Shown piece after piece: positions 46,275 to 55,463 of a stretch of 64,000 nucleotides of DNA. The stretch is taken from assembly GCF_024648825.1 (NCBI RefSeq), contig NZ_JANBBE010000001.1, positions 1,054,001 to 1,118,000 of the forward strand, read 5' to 3'. This DNA comes from Lentzea californiensis. Lineage in GTDB: Bacteria; Actinomycetota; Actinomycetes; Mycobacteriales; Pseudonocardiaceae. The translations under genes and the position numbers were made by a program. Numbering within the stretch: the stretch's first letter is position 1; every line of letters begins with the position of its first letter. The notes under the pieces are model-generated. The model ran no database searches, was not told the DNA's origin, and was given only the letters and a program-made list of their open reading frames with translations.

Positions 46275-46877
46275 ATGTCACCGCGTCGCTCCGCCGCCGA
46301 GGCGCTCCTCACCCGAGGCCGGATCCTCGGGCGCGCCGCCGAGATCGCCTCCGAGGAAGGGCTCGACGGCATCACGATCGGCCGCCTGGCCGAGGAGCTG
46401 GAGATGAGCAAGTCCGGGGTGCACAAGCACTTCGGCACCAAGGAGACCCTGCAGATCTCCACCCTCGACAAGGCGTTCGTCGACTTCTGGCACCGCGTGG
46501 TCGAACCCGCGCTGACCTCGCCGCCCGGTCTGCGCCGCCTGCGCGTGGTGTGCGACAACTCCGTGGGTTACCTGGCCGAACCGCTGCTGCCCGGCGGCTG
46601 CCTGATGACCGCGGCGCTCAGCGAGTACGACGGCCGTCCCGGCGCGGTGCGCGACGCGGTGGCCGAGGTGTGGTCGCGCTGGCAGGGACAGCTGCGGGCG
46701 GACCTGGTCGCGGCGGTGGAGGGCGGCGAACTGCCGGGGAGCTTCGACGTCGACCAAGCGCTGTTCGAGATCCTCGCCGCCGGCCTGGCGCTGAACGCGG
46801 CCATGCAGCTCCAGCACGACCAGGCGGCGCCCGGCAGGGCTCGCCGGGCGATCGAGCGCGCGCTCGGCCAGACCTGA
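46275..46877 (+). CDS. TetR-family transcriptional regulator
   Basis: 200-residue repressor: N-terminal HTH (ILGRAAEIASEEGLDGITIGRLAEELEMSKSGVHKHFGTKETL, about 17-60) and a helical ligand domain of the TetR_C type with LRRLRVVCDNSVGYLAEPLLPGGCLMTAALSEYDGRPG. ATG at 46275, 9 bp after the operator. Probably autoregulated, and controlling the divergent hydrolase; ligand unknown. Confidence 0.93.
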   Translation: MSPRRSAAEALLTRGRILGRAAEIASEEGLDGITIGRLAEELEMSKSGVHKHFGTKETLQISTLDKAFVDFWHRVVEPALTSPPGLRRLRVVCDNSVGYLAEPLLPGGCLMTAALSEYDGRPGAVRDAVAEVWSRWQGQLRADLVAAVEGGELPGSFDVDQALFEILAAGLALNAAMQLQHDQAAPGRARRAIERALGQT

Positions 46878-46883
46878 ACGGGG

Positions 46884-46899
46884 TCCCCCGTGCGGGGGA
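46884..46899. terminator. Short bidirectional hairpin between tetR and peptidase
   Basis: 7-bp GC stem (46884-46890 / 46893-46899) in the 28-bp gap between two convergent genes. Confidence 0.4.
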
Positions 46900-46905
46900 G
46901 GCCGC

Positions 46906-47256
46906 TCAGCCCCAGCCCAGTTCGTGCAGCCTCGCGTCGTCCACCCCGAAGTGGTGCGCGATCTCGTGCACCACGGTGATGATGACCTCCTCCACCACGT
47001 CCTCCTCGGTGTGGCAGATGTCGAGGATCGCCTCGCGGTAGATGAAGATGTGGTCGGGCAGCGTGCCCCCGTAGTCGGAGTTGCGCTCCGTCAGCGCGAT
47101 GCCCTGGTAGAGCCCGAGCAGCGAGGGTTCCTCGGGGTTGCGGTCCTCGACCAGCACCACGACGTTGTTCATCGCGTGCATGAAGTCGGGCGGGACGAGG
47201 TCCAGTGCCTCTTCGACCAGCTCGTCGAAACGAGCCCTGGTCATCTCGACGGTCAT
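46906..47256 (-). CDS. Zincin-like metallopeptidase family protein
   Basis: 116-residue protein of the short actinobacterial zincin-like family. The zinc motif is VVHEIAHHFGVDDARLHELGW, an extended HExxHxxxxxDxxH. ATG at 47256 overlaps the stop of the septum-formation gene upstream (ATGA). Function unknown. Such genes commonly accompany septum-formation proteins, suggesting a cell-envelope context (inference). Confidence 0.9.
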   Translation of the reverse strand: MTVEMTRARFDELVEEALDLVPPDFMHAMNNVVVLVEDRNPEEPSLLGLYQGIALTERNSDYGGTLPDHIFIYREAILDICHTEEDVVEEVIITVVHEIAHHFGVDDARLHELGWG

Positions 47257-48341
47257 CGGTTCTCGGTGCTCGACGGAGGCGGGCTGGAGGAGGGCTTGTC
47301 GGGCTTGTCCGAGTCCGACGGCTTGCCGGACTCCGACGGCTGCTTGCCCGACTCGGAGTGCAGCGGGGCGCCGGTGGGCTCGTCCTGGGCCCTGACCGAC
47401 GTCGTCTGCGGCGGGTTCGCGGTGGTCAGCGGCGCGCCGTTGGGGTTGCGGACGCTGCCCTCCCACGCCACCAGGTTGTTGCCCTGGGGGACCGCGCCGA
47501 TCTTGCAGTTGGCCTTGCGGGAGCCGACGGCCCAGCTCTCCTCGGCGCGCGTGTCCCACGTGACCAGCAGGTTCTTGGCCTTCAGGTCGGCGCCGCCGGT
47601 GTACTCGGCGGCGATGGCCGCGCACTTCTCGGACATCGCCGAGTCCTGCGCCTCGAGCGCCACGAACGGGCCTTCGGGGTGCTGCACGACGCCGACGATC
47701 TCGAACGCGTGCGGCTTGGCGCACTCGATCGGGTCACCCACCGTGTTGTTCTCGGCCAGCGCCACGCAGACGCCGGGGTCGTAGACGGCGGACTGGTCCT
47801 GGGTCTTCGCGCTGCCGAACGACGGCAGGGCGGCACCGGACGGGGCGGTGACCTGCAGACCGCACCTGAGCTGGCGATAGCCGCTCGACCAGCGGCCTTC
47901 GTCCGGGTTCAGGGTGCTGACGCCGTACTTGCCCTTCGGGTCGAGCTTGCCGCCCATGTAGGTGGTCGACGCCTGGGCGCAGTTCTCCTGCGCGATCTTC
48001 GCCCACGCCTCGGCGTTCGGGAACGGCGCTTCCTTCGGGTACGCGGCGGTGATGTCGGCCGTACCGGTGACCTCGAACTTGTGCGCGGCCGAGCAGTCGA
48101 CCTTCTGCGCGTCCGACAGGTCGGCCTTCTCCCAGTTGAGGCACTCGCCCACGGCGGCCTGGTACGCGGCGTTGACGAGCTCGCGTTTGGTGGTGAGCGG
48201 GCCTCCTGCCAGCACAGACGTGAACGCGGAGAGCATCAGCAGGCCAAAAGCGCCCACGAAGGCACCGGCCATCACAAGCCGCGTGTCGCGGATGTGACCG
48301 GATCGACTCAACCAACCGGCGCTCGGAGACATCTCATCCAT
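47253..48341 (-). CDS. Septum formation family protein
   Basis: 362-residue membrane-anchored protein: cytoplasmic N-terminus, one helix at about 23-46 (LVMAGAFVGAFGLLMLSAFTSVL), then two extracytoplasmic repeats each with Cys pairs (GECLNWEKADLSDAQKVDCSAAHKFEVTG and GVCVALAENNTVGDPIECAKPHAFEIVG), which match the actinobacterial septum-formation domain. The C-terminal tail (about 310-362) is Ser/Pro/Lys low complexity. ATG at 48341; another ATG at 48332. Coupled to the zincin gene. Confidence 0.87.
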   Translation of the reverse strand: MDEMSPSAGWLSRSGHIRDTRLVMAGAFVGAFGLLMLSAFTSVLAGGPLTTKRELVNAAYQAAVGECLNWEKADLSDAQKVDCSAAHKFEVTGTADITAAYPKEAPFPNAEAWAKIAQENCAQASTTYMGGKLDPKGKYGVSTLNPDEGRWSSGYRQLRCGLQVTAPSGAALPSFGSAKTQDQSAVYDPGVCVALAENNTVGDPIECAKPHAFEIVGVVQHPEGPFVALEAQDSAMSEKCAAIAAEYTGGADLKAKNLLVTWDTRAEESWAVGSRKANCKIGAVPQGNNLVAWEGSVRNPNGAPLTTANPPQTTSVRAQDEPTGAPLHSESGKQPSESGKPSDSDKPDKPSSSPPPSSTENR

Positions 48342-48464
48342 GATGCCCGTGCCGTGTGAGACGGCTGTGCGCCGGGTTGGGTCGAGTGTTGCTATTAGGA
48401 CACTCGTCACTCAATTGGCCGTGTTTCAGCTGTCTCGCTAGGTACCTTGCCCGCGGGAGTGGTG

Positions 48465-49136
48465 ATGACTGACAACAACCTGCCAGGACCTGGCCAGCCG
48501 ACGCCCCAGCCTGGGTCGCCGTCGGGACAGCCCGGCCAGCCGCAACAGCCCGGCCAGCCACAGCAGCTGCCGCAGTACCAGCCTGCGCCGCAGCAGGCCG
48601 GCCCGAACCAGCCGTCCGCGAAGGGCAAGGTGCGCCAGCAACAGGCCGGCGTGACCAAGCCGCGCCAGGCCACGGTCGCCGAGCAACGCGCTCGTGCCGC
48701 CGCGCTGAAGGCGCAGCAGGAGCGGTTCGCCGCCGAGTCCGCCGCGTTCGAGAAGAAGCGCAAGACGCGCAAACGCCTGCTCATCGGCGGTGGAGTCACC
48801 GTCGGCGTGATCGCGCTGGTCGCGATCTGGTACGCGGCCGCCAGTCCGAAGAACGTCACCGCGCAGTGCACCGACTCGAACAACGTGATCGTCGACGACG
48901 ACTACTGCGACGAGTCGTACTACCGCAGTCACGGTGGGTACAGCAGCGGTGGCTTCATCTACATCGGTGGCACGTCGTACCGCTACAACTACGGCGGCAC
49001 GGGCTCAGTCGGCCAGAAGGCCGTCGGCGGCAGCTACACGGTCCCCAAGGGCGCGAACGTCACGACGAAGTCGGGCACGTCCGTCCAGCGCGGCGGCTTC
49101 GGCGTCAGCAGCGGTTCGAAGAGCACCGGAGGCTGA
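48465..49136 (+). CDS. Membrane-anchored Gly/Ser/Tyr-rich protein (YjfM/DUF1190-like position)
   Basis: 223-residue protein: Pro/Gln-rich N-terminus (about 8-60, with repeated GQP/PQQ units), basic helical stretch (about 70-105), one membrane helix at about 107-124, and an outer domain with a Cys pair (CTDSNNVIVDDDYCD) and a Gly/Ser/Tyr-rich tail. The order membrane protein, ATP-grasp, DUF350 parallels E. coli yjfM-yjfC-yjfL, and the CxD...DDxYC segment resembles DUF1190 proteins. ATG at 48465; an earlier in-frame start at 48447 is possible. Confidence 0.75.
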   Translation: MTDNNLPGPGQPTPQPGSPSGQPGQPQQPGQPQQLPQYQPAPQQAGPNQPSAKGKVRQQQAGVTKPRQATVAEQRARAAALKAQQERFAAESAAFEKKRKTRKRLLIGGGVTVGVIALVAIWYAAASPKNVTAQCTDSNNVIVDDDYCDESYYRSHGGYSSGGFIYIGGTSYRYNYGGTGSVGQKAVGGSYTVPKGANVTTKSGTSVQRGGFGVSSGSKSTGG

Positions 49137-49142
49137 GCACAC

Positions 49143-50306
49143 TTGCGTCGTGAAACCTCCCAGCCGCGGCCGAACTGGCAGCGGACGGTCTCGGACCAGG
49201 GGTTGGTGTTCGGCTCACCCGCGAAGTACACGAACGGCGCCGACCGTCCGTACTGGGACGAGTCCGTGCACTACGTGTTCGAGATGAGCGAAGTCCTCTC
49301 GCTCGAAGCCGATGTCGAACTGCTCCACTCCATGTGCCTCGACGCCGTCGACAACGTGGTGCTCACCGAGCGGTACCGCGACTTCGGCATCCCCGAGTGG
49401 GTGTGGCCGCACATCGCCGAGTCGTGGCGCCGCCGCGACCCGCACGTCTACGGGCGCTTCGACCTGCGCTACGACGGTTCGGGTCCCGCGAAGCTGCTCG
49501 AGTACAACGCCGACACCCCCACGTCGCTGCTGGAAGCCGCCTACATCCAGTGGTACTGGAAGGAAGACGTCTTCCCGGACGGCGACCAGTGGAACTCGCT
49601 GCACGAGCGCCTGGTCGAGCGGTGGACGGAGATCGGCGCCAAGCTGCCCTCCAGCGAACTGCACTTCACCTGGTCGGGCGCCGACCCGTCCGGCGAGGAC
49701 CACCTCACGATCGCCTGCCTGCAGGAGACCGCCGCCGAAGCAGGCCTGAACACCGTGGGCCTCGCGATCGAGGAGGTCGGCTGGGACACGCTGCTGGGCC
49801 GGTTCGTCGACCTCGAAGAGTCCCCGATGGGCACGGTCTTCAAGCTCTACCCGTGGGAGTGGGTGGTCGAGGAGCAGTTCGGCCGCCACGCCGTGGAGTC
49901 GCTGCCCGGCACGCTGTGGGTCGAGCCGCTGTGGAAGATGCTGCTCTCCAACAAGGCGCTGCTCGCGGTCCTGTGGGAGATGTACCCCGGTCACCCCAAC
50001 CTGCTCCCCGCGTACCTGAACGACCCCGGCATGCTGACCGAGTACGTGCGCAAGCCGCTGCTGGGCCGCGAGGGCTCGAACATCCAGATCGTCGCCCCGG
50101 GCTACGAGACGCAGACCGGCGGCGTGTACGGCAAAGAAGGCTTCGTGTACCAGCTGTTCGATCCGCTTCCGGAGTTCGACGGCTACCGCCCCGCGTTGGG
50201 TGCCTGGGTCGTCGGCGACACGTCGGCAGGCCTCGGCATCCGGGAAACGGTCGGTCTGGTGACCGACGACGGCGCGGCGTTCGTGCCGCATCGAATTGTT
50301 GAGTAA
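49143..50306 (+). CDS. ATP-grasp, glutathionylspermidine-synthase-like ligase (YjfC/YgiC family)
   Basis: 387-residue ATP-grasp enzyme, the same length as E. coli YjfC. Signatures: RFDLRYDGSGPAKLLEYNADTPTSLLEA, TWSGADPSGEDHLTIACLQ, KLYPWEWVVEEQFG, LEPLWK-type WVEPLWKMLLSNKA and LGREGSNIQIV. The family contains the synthetase half of glutathionylspermidine synthase without the amidase; its peptide or polyamine substrate is unknown. TTG start at 49143 is supported by GGAGG 10 bases upstream. DUF350 gene follows 21 bp downstream. Confidence 0.92.
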   Translation: MRRETSQPRPNWQRTVSDQGLVFGSPAKYTNGADRPYWDESVHYVFEMSEVLSLEADVELLHSMCLDAVDNVVLTERYRDFGIPEWVWPHIAESWRRRDPHVYGRFDLRYDGSGPAKLLEYNADTPTSLLEAAYIQWYWKEDVFPDGDQWNSLHERLVERWTEIGAKLPSSELHFTWSGADPSGEDHLTIACLQETAAEAGLNTVGLAIEEVGWDTLLGRFVDLEESPMGTVFKLYPWEWVVEEQFGRHAVESLPGTLWVEPLWKMLLSNKALLAVLWEMYPGHPNLLPAYLNDPGMLTEYVRKPLLGREGSNIQIVAPGYETQTGGVYGKEGFVYQLFDPLPEFDGYRPALGAWVVGDTSAGLGIRETVGLVTDDGAAFVPHRIVE

Positions 50307-50327
50307 GACTCCGAAAGGGAACAGGTA

Positions 50328-50783
50328 ATGGACTACACGACGCTCGCGTTGGACCCCGGCTTCGGCTCGGCCATCGGCCGGGGCATCGGCGCGATCGCGC
50401 TGTACGCCGTCGTCGGTCTGGTCCTCATGGTGTTCGGCTTCTACGCGATCGACTGGACGACGCCGGGCAAGCTGTCGATCCTGGTCCGCAACGGCGCGCC
50501 GAACGCCGTGATCGTCACCGCCTCCGGCCTCGTCTCGATGGCGCTGATCGTCGTCGTCGCCATCTACAGTTCGGCGGGCAAGCTCGACGAGGGCCTGCTC
50601 TCGTCGCTGATCTACGGCCTTCTCGGCATCGTCGTGCAGGTGGCGGCCGTCCGGTTGCTGGAGTGGGTGACCCGTCTGGACATCGGCTCGCTGATCGAGT
50701 CGGACCGCTTCGCCCCTGCCTCCGTCGTCGTGGCCGCCGCGCACGTGGCGCTGGGCCTCGTGGTGGCCGTCGCGATCATCTAG
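50328..50783 (+). CDS. DUF350 family membrane protein (YjfL-like)
   Basis: 151-residue protein with four predicted helices, matching DUF350 (UPF0719): IGAIALYAVVGLVLMVFGFYAIDWTTPGKL at the start, and two similar helical pairs. E. coli YjfL is the equivalent partner of the YjfC ATP-grasp ligase. The set is thought to act at the membrane, but its function is not defined. ATG with GGGAACAGG upstream. Followed by a terminator. Confidence 0.9.
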   Translation: MDYTTLALDPGFGSAIGRGIGAIALYAVVGLVLMVFGFYAIDWTTPGKLSILVRNGAPNAVIVTASGLVSMALIVVVAIYSSAGKLDEGLLSSLIYGLLGIVVQVAAVRLLEWVTRLDIGSLIESDRFAPASVVVAAAHVALGLVVAVAII

Positions 50784-50794
50784 TACCCGCTGTG

Positions 50795-50832
50795 CAAAGG
50801 GACCCGGTGCTCATGGGCGCCGGGTCCCTTTG
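50795..50832 (+). terminator. Hairpin terminator after DUF350 gene
   Basis: Perfect 13-bp stem (50795-50807 / 50820-50832) with 12-nt loop, right arm ending in TTTG, 12 bp after the stop. Confidence 0.8.
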
Positions 50833-50901
50833 TGCGCGCCTGCCTCGCTGACCTCGATATCCGGATGAAGTGCGGATCGGGCGGGGACTACCCTTCGCAG
50901 G

Positions 50902-52155
50902 GTGATTGACCTCAAGGTGTTGCGCGAGAACCCGGAGATCGTGCGCGCGTCGCAGCGTGCCCGTGGCGAGGACGAAGGCGTCGTCGACAGCCTGCTGTCC
51001 GCGGACGAGCGCCGGCGGTCCGCCATCTCCCGCGCGGACACCCTGCGCGCCGAGCAGAAGGTGCTCGGCAAGGAGGTCGGCAAGGCCAAGGGCGACGAGC
51101 GCGCCTCGCTGCTGGCCAAGGCGAAGGACTTGGCCGCCGAGGTCAAGGCCGCCGAGGTCGAGCAGCACGCCACCGGCGCCGAGGTCAACGAGCTCCTCGC
51201 CAAGATCCCGAACCTGGTGCACCCGGACGCACCGGTCGGCGGCGAGGACGACTTCGTGGTCGTCAAGACCGTCGGTGAGCCGCGCGTGTTCGACTTCGAG
51301 CCGGTCGACCACCTCGACCTGGGCACGAGACTCGGCGCGATCGACATGGAGCGCGGCGCCAAGGTCGGCGGCTCGCGGTTCTACTTCCTCAAGGGCGTAG
51401 GCGCGCAGCTCGAGATCGCGCTGCTCAACATGGCGGCGGCGCAGGCCATGGCCAACGGCTTCGAGCTCATGATCACGCCCACGCTGGTGCGGCCGGAGAT
51501 CATGGCGGGCACCGGCTTCCTGGGTGCGCACTCGAGCGAGATCTACCACCTCCCGGCCGACGACCTGTACCTCGTCGGCACGTCGGAGGTGCCGCTCGCC
51601 GGCTACCACGCCGACGAGATCCTCGACGGCGAACGCCGCTACGCGGGCTGGTCGTCGTGCTACCGCCGCGAGGCCGGCTCGTACGGCAAGGACACCCGCG
51701 GCATCATCCGCGTGCACCAGTTCAACAAGGTCGAGATGTTCTCCTACGTCAAGCCCGAGGACGCCGAGGCGGAGCACGCCCGGCTGCTCGGCTGGGAAGA
51801 GGAGATGCTCGCCAAGATCGAGGTGCCCTACCGCGTCATCGACACGGCGACGGGCGACCTCGGCACGTCGGCGCACCGCAAGTTCGACTGCGAGGCCTGG
51901 GTGCCGACGCAGCAGAAGTACCGCGAGCTGACGTCGACGTCGAACTGCACGACCTTCCAGGCACGGCGCCTGAACGTCCGCTACCGCGACGAGAACGGCA
52001 AGTCGCAGATCGCCGCCACGCTCAACGGCACGCTGGCGACCACCCGGTGGATCGTCGCCATTCTGGAGAACCACCAGCAGGCCGACGGCTCCGTGGTGGT
52101 CCCGCAGGCGATGCGTCCGTTCATGGGCGGCCTGGAAGTGCTCAAGCCGAGGTAG
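50902..52155 (+). CDS. serS: Seryl-tRNA synthetase
   Basis: 417-residue class II synthetase charging tRNA-Ser. N-terminal tRNA-binding coiled coil (about 1-110: [22 protein letters not shown] and the long Lys/Glu helices), motif 2 with [30 protein letters not shown], and motif 3 with [35 protein letters not shown]. Full length. GTG start, no leader or T-box visible. The 3' end overlaps the opposite-strand acyltransferase by 14 bp. Confidence 0.97.
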   Translation: MIDLKVLRENPEIVRASQRARGEDEGVVDSLLSADERRRSAISRADTLRAEQKVLGKEVGKAKGDERASLLAKAKDLAAEVKAAEVEQHATGAEVNELLAKIPNLVHPDAPVGGEDDFVVVKTVGEPRVFDFEPVDHLDLGTRLGAIDMERGAKVGGSRFYFLKGVGAQLEIALLNMAAAQAMANGFELMITPTLVRPEIMAGTGFLGAHSSEIYHLPADDLYLVGTSEVPLAGYHADEILDGERRYAGWSSCYRREAGSYGKDTRGIIRVHQFNKVEMFSYVKPEDAEAEHARLLGWEEEMLAKIEVPYRVIDTATGDLGTSAHRKFDCEAWVPTQQKYRELTSTSNCTTFQARRLNVRYRDENGKSQIAATLNGTLATTRWIVAILENHQQADGSVVVPQAMRPFMGGLEVLKPR

Positions 52156-53260
52156 AGGCCAGCTCCGGCTGCCGCGTCTCGGCAGCCGGAGCGGCCTTGC
52201 GCGCCTGCAGCTTCTTGATCAGCACGCGGCCACGGTCGATCATCGGCAGCTCCACCCACCGGTAGAGCAGGTCGGCCATGGCCAGTGCCACCAGCGTGAC
52301 CAGGAGTGCCGTCGCCAGCCTCGGCGTGCTGAACCTCGGAATCGAGTAGATCACCACGAAGCAGGCGATCTCCTGGATCAGGTAGAGCGAGTACGACCGC
52401 TCGCCCACGAACGCCATTGGCCGCACCGACAGCAACCACTGCACCGGTCCGCGGCCCAGCGTCGACGTCACGAGCAGTGAGATCGCGATGCCGTAGAACA
52501 TCACGGGGATCAGCCCGCCGCTCACGCCGCCGAACCAGGCGTCGATCTCGGTCACATTCGTCTGGATCATGACCGCGGCCACGAGCACCGGCACCGCGGC
52601 GAGCGGGTGGGTGAACGGCCGCATGACTTTGAACGCCCTGGGGCTGTGCATCACCAGGGCGACCGCGCAGCCCATGAGGATCATCGCGTAGGCGGCCGAC
52701 GTGAGTCCGGAGATGCCCGAGAAGTGGCCGGCCGCGGCGAGCGCCATGATCCCGATCGTCATAGGCAGTCGGCGTTTCAGCGTGAACGCACCCACGGTGA
52801 ACATCAGCGCGGGCCACACGAGGTAGAACTTCTGCTCGACGCCGAGCGTCCACGACTGGCCGAAGAGCCGGCCGGGCGGCGCCCACTCGTTGGTGAAGGT
52901 CAAGTAGTAAGGCAGCTGCTCCGGCAACTTGTAGCCGTAGTACTCACCGCGCAACCACACGAACGTGACGACGATCAGCAGCACGACGTAGTACACCGGC
53001 AGGATCCGGAACGCTCGCCGCACGTAGAAGTCGCGGATCGACAGCTTTCCGTCGCGGCTCTCCTCGCGCAGGGCGAGCGTGGTGATGAGGAAGCCGGACA
53101 GCACGAAGAACAGGTGGACGCCGATCCAGCCGTTGATCCAATGCCACTTCGGTCCGGCGAAGTGGAAGATCACGACGATCACGGCGGCGATCGCCCGCAT
53201 GCCGTCCAGAGCCGGGAACCGTTTCATAGCCAGGTACTCGGCATGACTGATCGTGCTCAT
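52142..53260 (-). CDS. Acyltransferase-3 (OafA/YrhL type) membrane protein
   Basis: 372-residue integral membrane O-acyltransferase with about ten helices. Family hallmarks: [20 protein letters not shown] (catalytic His), [32 protein letters not shown] and [17 protein letters not shown]. Transfers acyl groups to a sugar or secondary metabolite outside the membrane; substrate unknown. ATG at 53260 with a GGGAGGG ribosome site. Confidence 0.92.
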   Translation of the reverse strand: MSTISHAEYLAMKRFPALDGMRAIAAVIVVIFHFAGPKWHWINGWIGVHLFFVLSGFLITTLALREESRDGKLSIRDFYVRRAFRILPVYYVVLLIVVTFVWLRGEYYGYKLPEQLPYYLTFTNEWAPPGRLFGQSWTLGVEQKFYLVWPALMFTVGAFTLKRRLPMTIGIMALAAAGHFSGISGLTSAAYAMILMGCAVALVMHSPRAFKVMRPFTHPLAAVPVLVAAVMIQTNVTEIDAWFGGVSGGLIPVMFYGIAISLLVTSTLGRGPVQWLLSVRPMAFVGERSYSLYLIQEIACFVVIYSIPRFSTPRLATALLVTLVALAMADLLYRWVELPMIDRGRVLIKKLQARKAAPAAETRQPELASTSA

Positions 53261-53270
53261 GCAGAGCCCT

Positions 53271-53299
53271 CCCCGATTGATCGCCCAGCTCGATCGGGG
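53271..53299 (-). other. Leader hairpin before the acyltransferase
   Basis: 7-bp stem (53271-53277 / 53293-53299) in the 5' leader of the acyltransferase, bordering its GGGAGGG ribosome site. It could modulate translation. Confidence 0.35.
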
Positions 53300-53338
53300 G
53301 AGTATCACATCGCTGAGTAGTCGATCTTCAGGCTGGTG

Positions 53339-54526
53339 TCACTCGATCGAGTCGGTCAGGCGGTCGGCGACGTGCCTGGCGATCTCCAGCGAACCGGTTG
53401 CCGCCGGTGAGGGCGCGTTCAGCACGTGCACCTGGCGTGCCGCGGTCTCGATGAGGAAGTCGTCCACCAGCGAGCCGTCCGGCAGCATGGCCTGCGCCCG
53501 CACACCCGCCTCGGAACGCACCAGGTCGTCCTCGCGCACGGCGGGCACGAGCCGGGCCAGCGAGGCGGCGAAGCGCTTGCGCGACAACGATCGCAGCACC
53601 TCCTCGGCGCCGGTGCGGGCGTACTTGCGGGCCAGGCGCCACGTGCCGGGGAAGCGGGCGACGTCGGCCACGTCGGCCAGGGAGAAGTCGCGCCAGCGGT
53701 AGCCCTCGCGGCGCAGCGCCAGGACGGCGTTCGGACCGCAGTGCACGCTGCCGTCGAGCATGCGGGTGAGGTGCACGCCGAGGAACGGCAGCGTCGGGTC
53801 CGGCACCGGGTAGATCAGGCCGCGGACCAGGGACGTGCGGCGCAGCTCGAAGTACTCGCCGCGGAACGGCACGATGCGCGCCGACGGGGTGAGGCCCGCC
53901 AGCCGTGCCACGCGGTCGCTGTGCAGGCCCGCGCAGTTCACCAGCGCGTCCGCCTTGACCACGCCCTGCGGCGTCGCGACTTCCACGCCGCCGGAGGAAG
54001 CCGGGCGGATCGCGAGCGCGGGGGAGCGCAGGCGCAGGTCGTGCTCGGACAGCAGGCCCACCAGCGCTGTGCACACGGCGGAGTAGTCGATGATCGCCGT
54101 GCTCTCCACGCGCAAGGCCGCCACGCACGACACCTCGGGCTCGTACTCGCGTGCCTGCGAGGCCGAGATCAGCTTCGCCGGGACGCCGTTGGCCTCCGCG
54201 CGTGCCGCGAGGTCGTGCAGGCGGGGGAGTTCGGACTCCGAGGTCGCGACCACGAGCTTGCCGCACACGTCGACCGGGACGCCGTGGTCGCGGGCGAACG
54301 CGATCATGGACGCGTTGCCGGCGACGGACATCCGCGCCTTGAGCGAGCCCGGCTTGTAGTAGAGGCCGGCGTGCACGACGTTGCTGTTGTGGCCGGTCTG
54401 GTGCGCTCCCCAGCCGCGTTCCTTCTCCAGCACCGTCACGCGGGAGCCCCGCGCCGCGAGCTCGTTCGCCACCGCGAGCCCGACGATTCCGCCACCGATC
54501 ACCACGACATGTCGCACGACCGACAC
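53339..54526 (-). CDS. lhgO: L-2-hydroxyglutarate oxidase
   Basis: 395-residue FAD-dependent oxidase of the DAO family, converting L-2-hydroxyglutarate to 2-oxoglutarate. N-terminal FAD motif VVVIGGGIVGLAVANELAARG, then GHNSNVVHAGLYYKPGSLKA, CGKLVVAT, NCAGLHSDRVA, and FLGVHLTRMLDGSVHCGPNAVLA, which are LhgO-specific. GTG at 54526 (an in-frame GTG at 54517 possible). Starts 1 bp after the stop of the LLM gene, so likely an operon. Confidence 0.93.
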   Translation of the reverse strand: MSVVRHVVVIGGGIVGLAVANELAARGSRVTVLEKERGWGAHQTGHNSNVVHAGLYYKPGSLKARMSVAGNASMIAFARDHGVPVDVCGKLVVATSESELPRLHDLAARAEANGVPAKLISASQAREYEPEVSCVAALRVESTAIIDYSAVCTALVGLLSEHDLRLRSPALAIRPASSGGVEVATPQGVVKADALVNCAGLHSDRVARLAGLTPSARIVPFRGEYFELRRTSLVRGLIYPVPDPTLPFLGVHLTRMLDGSVHCGPNAVLALRREGYRWRDFSLADVADVARFPGTWRLARKYARTGAEEVLRSLSRKRFAASLARLVPAVREDDLVRSEAGVRAQAMLPDGSLVDDFLIETAARQVHVLNAPSPAATGSLEIARHVADRLTDSIE

Positions 54527-54527
54527 G

Positions 54528-55403
54528 CTAGTGCCCGAGAACCGGCAGAACGTCCGCCGCGACCTCCTCGACCACCGACTCGCTGCCCGCGTACACGCCG
54601 TCGTGCCGCGGCCAGTGGGCCACGACGTCGGTGAAGCCCAGCGCGGCCGCCCTGCCCACGGCGTCCTGGAAGCACTGCGCGCTCGACAGCGAGTACACCG
54701 GAGCGGAGTCCAGGTTCAGGTAGCGGTGCACCCGCGTGGTCCTGCCCTCTGTGGCCAACGTCTCGCTGAACTGCTCCGCCAGCGTGCCCACGCCGCGCCA
54801 CCACGCCTCGACGTCCTCGGTCGGCGGGCCGGTGGTGACCCAGGCCTGGCCGAACTTCGCGGCGATCCGCATCGCCTTCGGGCCGTTCGCGGCGACGAGG
54901 AACGGCAGCCGTGGCCGCTGGACGCAGCCGGGTGCGCTGCGGGCCTCCTCCGCCGCGTAGAACCGGCCCTGCCACGACGTGCGGTCCTTCACCAGCAGCT
55001 GGTCGAGCAGCTCGACGAACTCGGCGAACCGGGCCGTGCGGTCCTGCGGCAGCGGCGGCTTGTCGCCGAGCACCGTCGTGTCGTATCCCGCCCCACCTGC
55101 GCCGACGCCGAGCGTGAACCGGCCGTCCGACACGTCGTCGAGCGTCAGCAGCTCCCGTGCGAACGGCACGGGGTGGCGGAAGTTGGGGCTCGCGACGAAC
55201 GTGCCGAGCCGGATGTGCGACGTGACCATGGCCGCGGCTGTGAGTGTCGGCACCGCGCCGAACCACGGGCCGTCGACCAGGGTGCGCCAGCCGAGGTGGT
55301 CGTAGGTCCACGCGTGGTGGAAGCCGTACTCCTCGGCGGCGCGCCACTTGGGTTCGGCCATCCACCACCGGTGTTCGGGAAGGATCACGATTCCAGCGCG
55401 CAC
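54528..55403 (-). CDS. LLM-class F420-dependent oxidoreductase
   Basis: 291-residue luciferase-like (TIM-barrel) oxidoreductase. Typical HAWTYDHLGWR, IRLGTFVASPNFRHPVPFARELLTLDDVSDGRFTLGVGAGG and LPFLVAANGPKAMRIAAKFGQAWVT. In actinobacteria these use coenzyme F420 more often than FMN; substrate unknown. GTG at 55403, or TTG at 55412 which has AGGTGG closer upstream. Divergent from the HAD gene. Confidence 0.9.
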   Translation of the reverse strand: MRAGIVILPEHRWWMAEPKWRAAEEYGFHHAWTYDHLGWRTLVDGPWFGAVPTLTAAAMVTSHIRLGTFVASPNFRHPVPFARELLTLDDVSDGRFTLGVGAGGAGYDTTVLGDKPPLPQDRTARFAEFVELLDQLLVKDRTSWQGRFYAAEEARSAPGCVQRPRLPFLVAANGPKAMRIAAKFGQAWVTTGPPTEDVEAWWRGVGTLAEQFSETLATEGRTTRVHRYLNLDSAPVYSLSSAQCFQDAVGRAAALGFTDVVAHWPRHDGVYAGSESVVEEVAADVLPVLGH

Positions 55404-55463
55404 GATCGTCAAGGTAACCACCTGTTCAGCCGCTGACGAACTTGGACCAGGCACCATGGGGGC

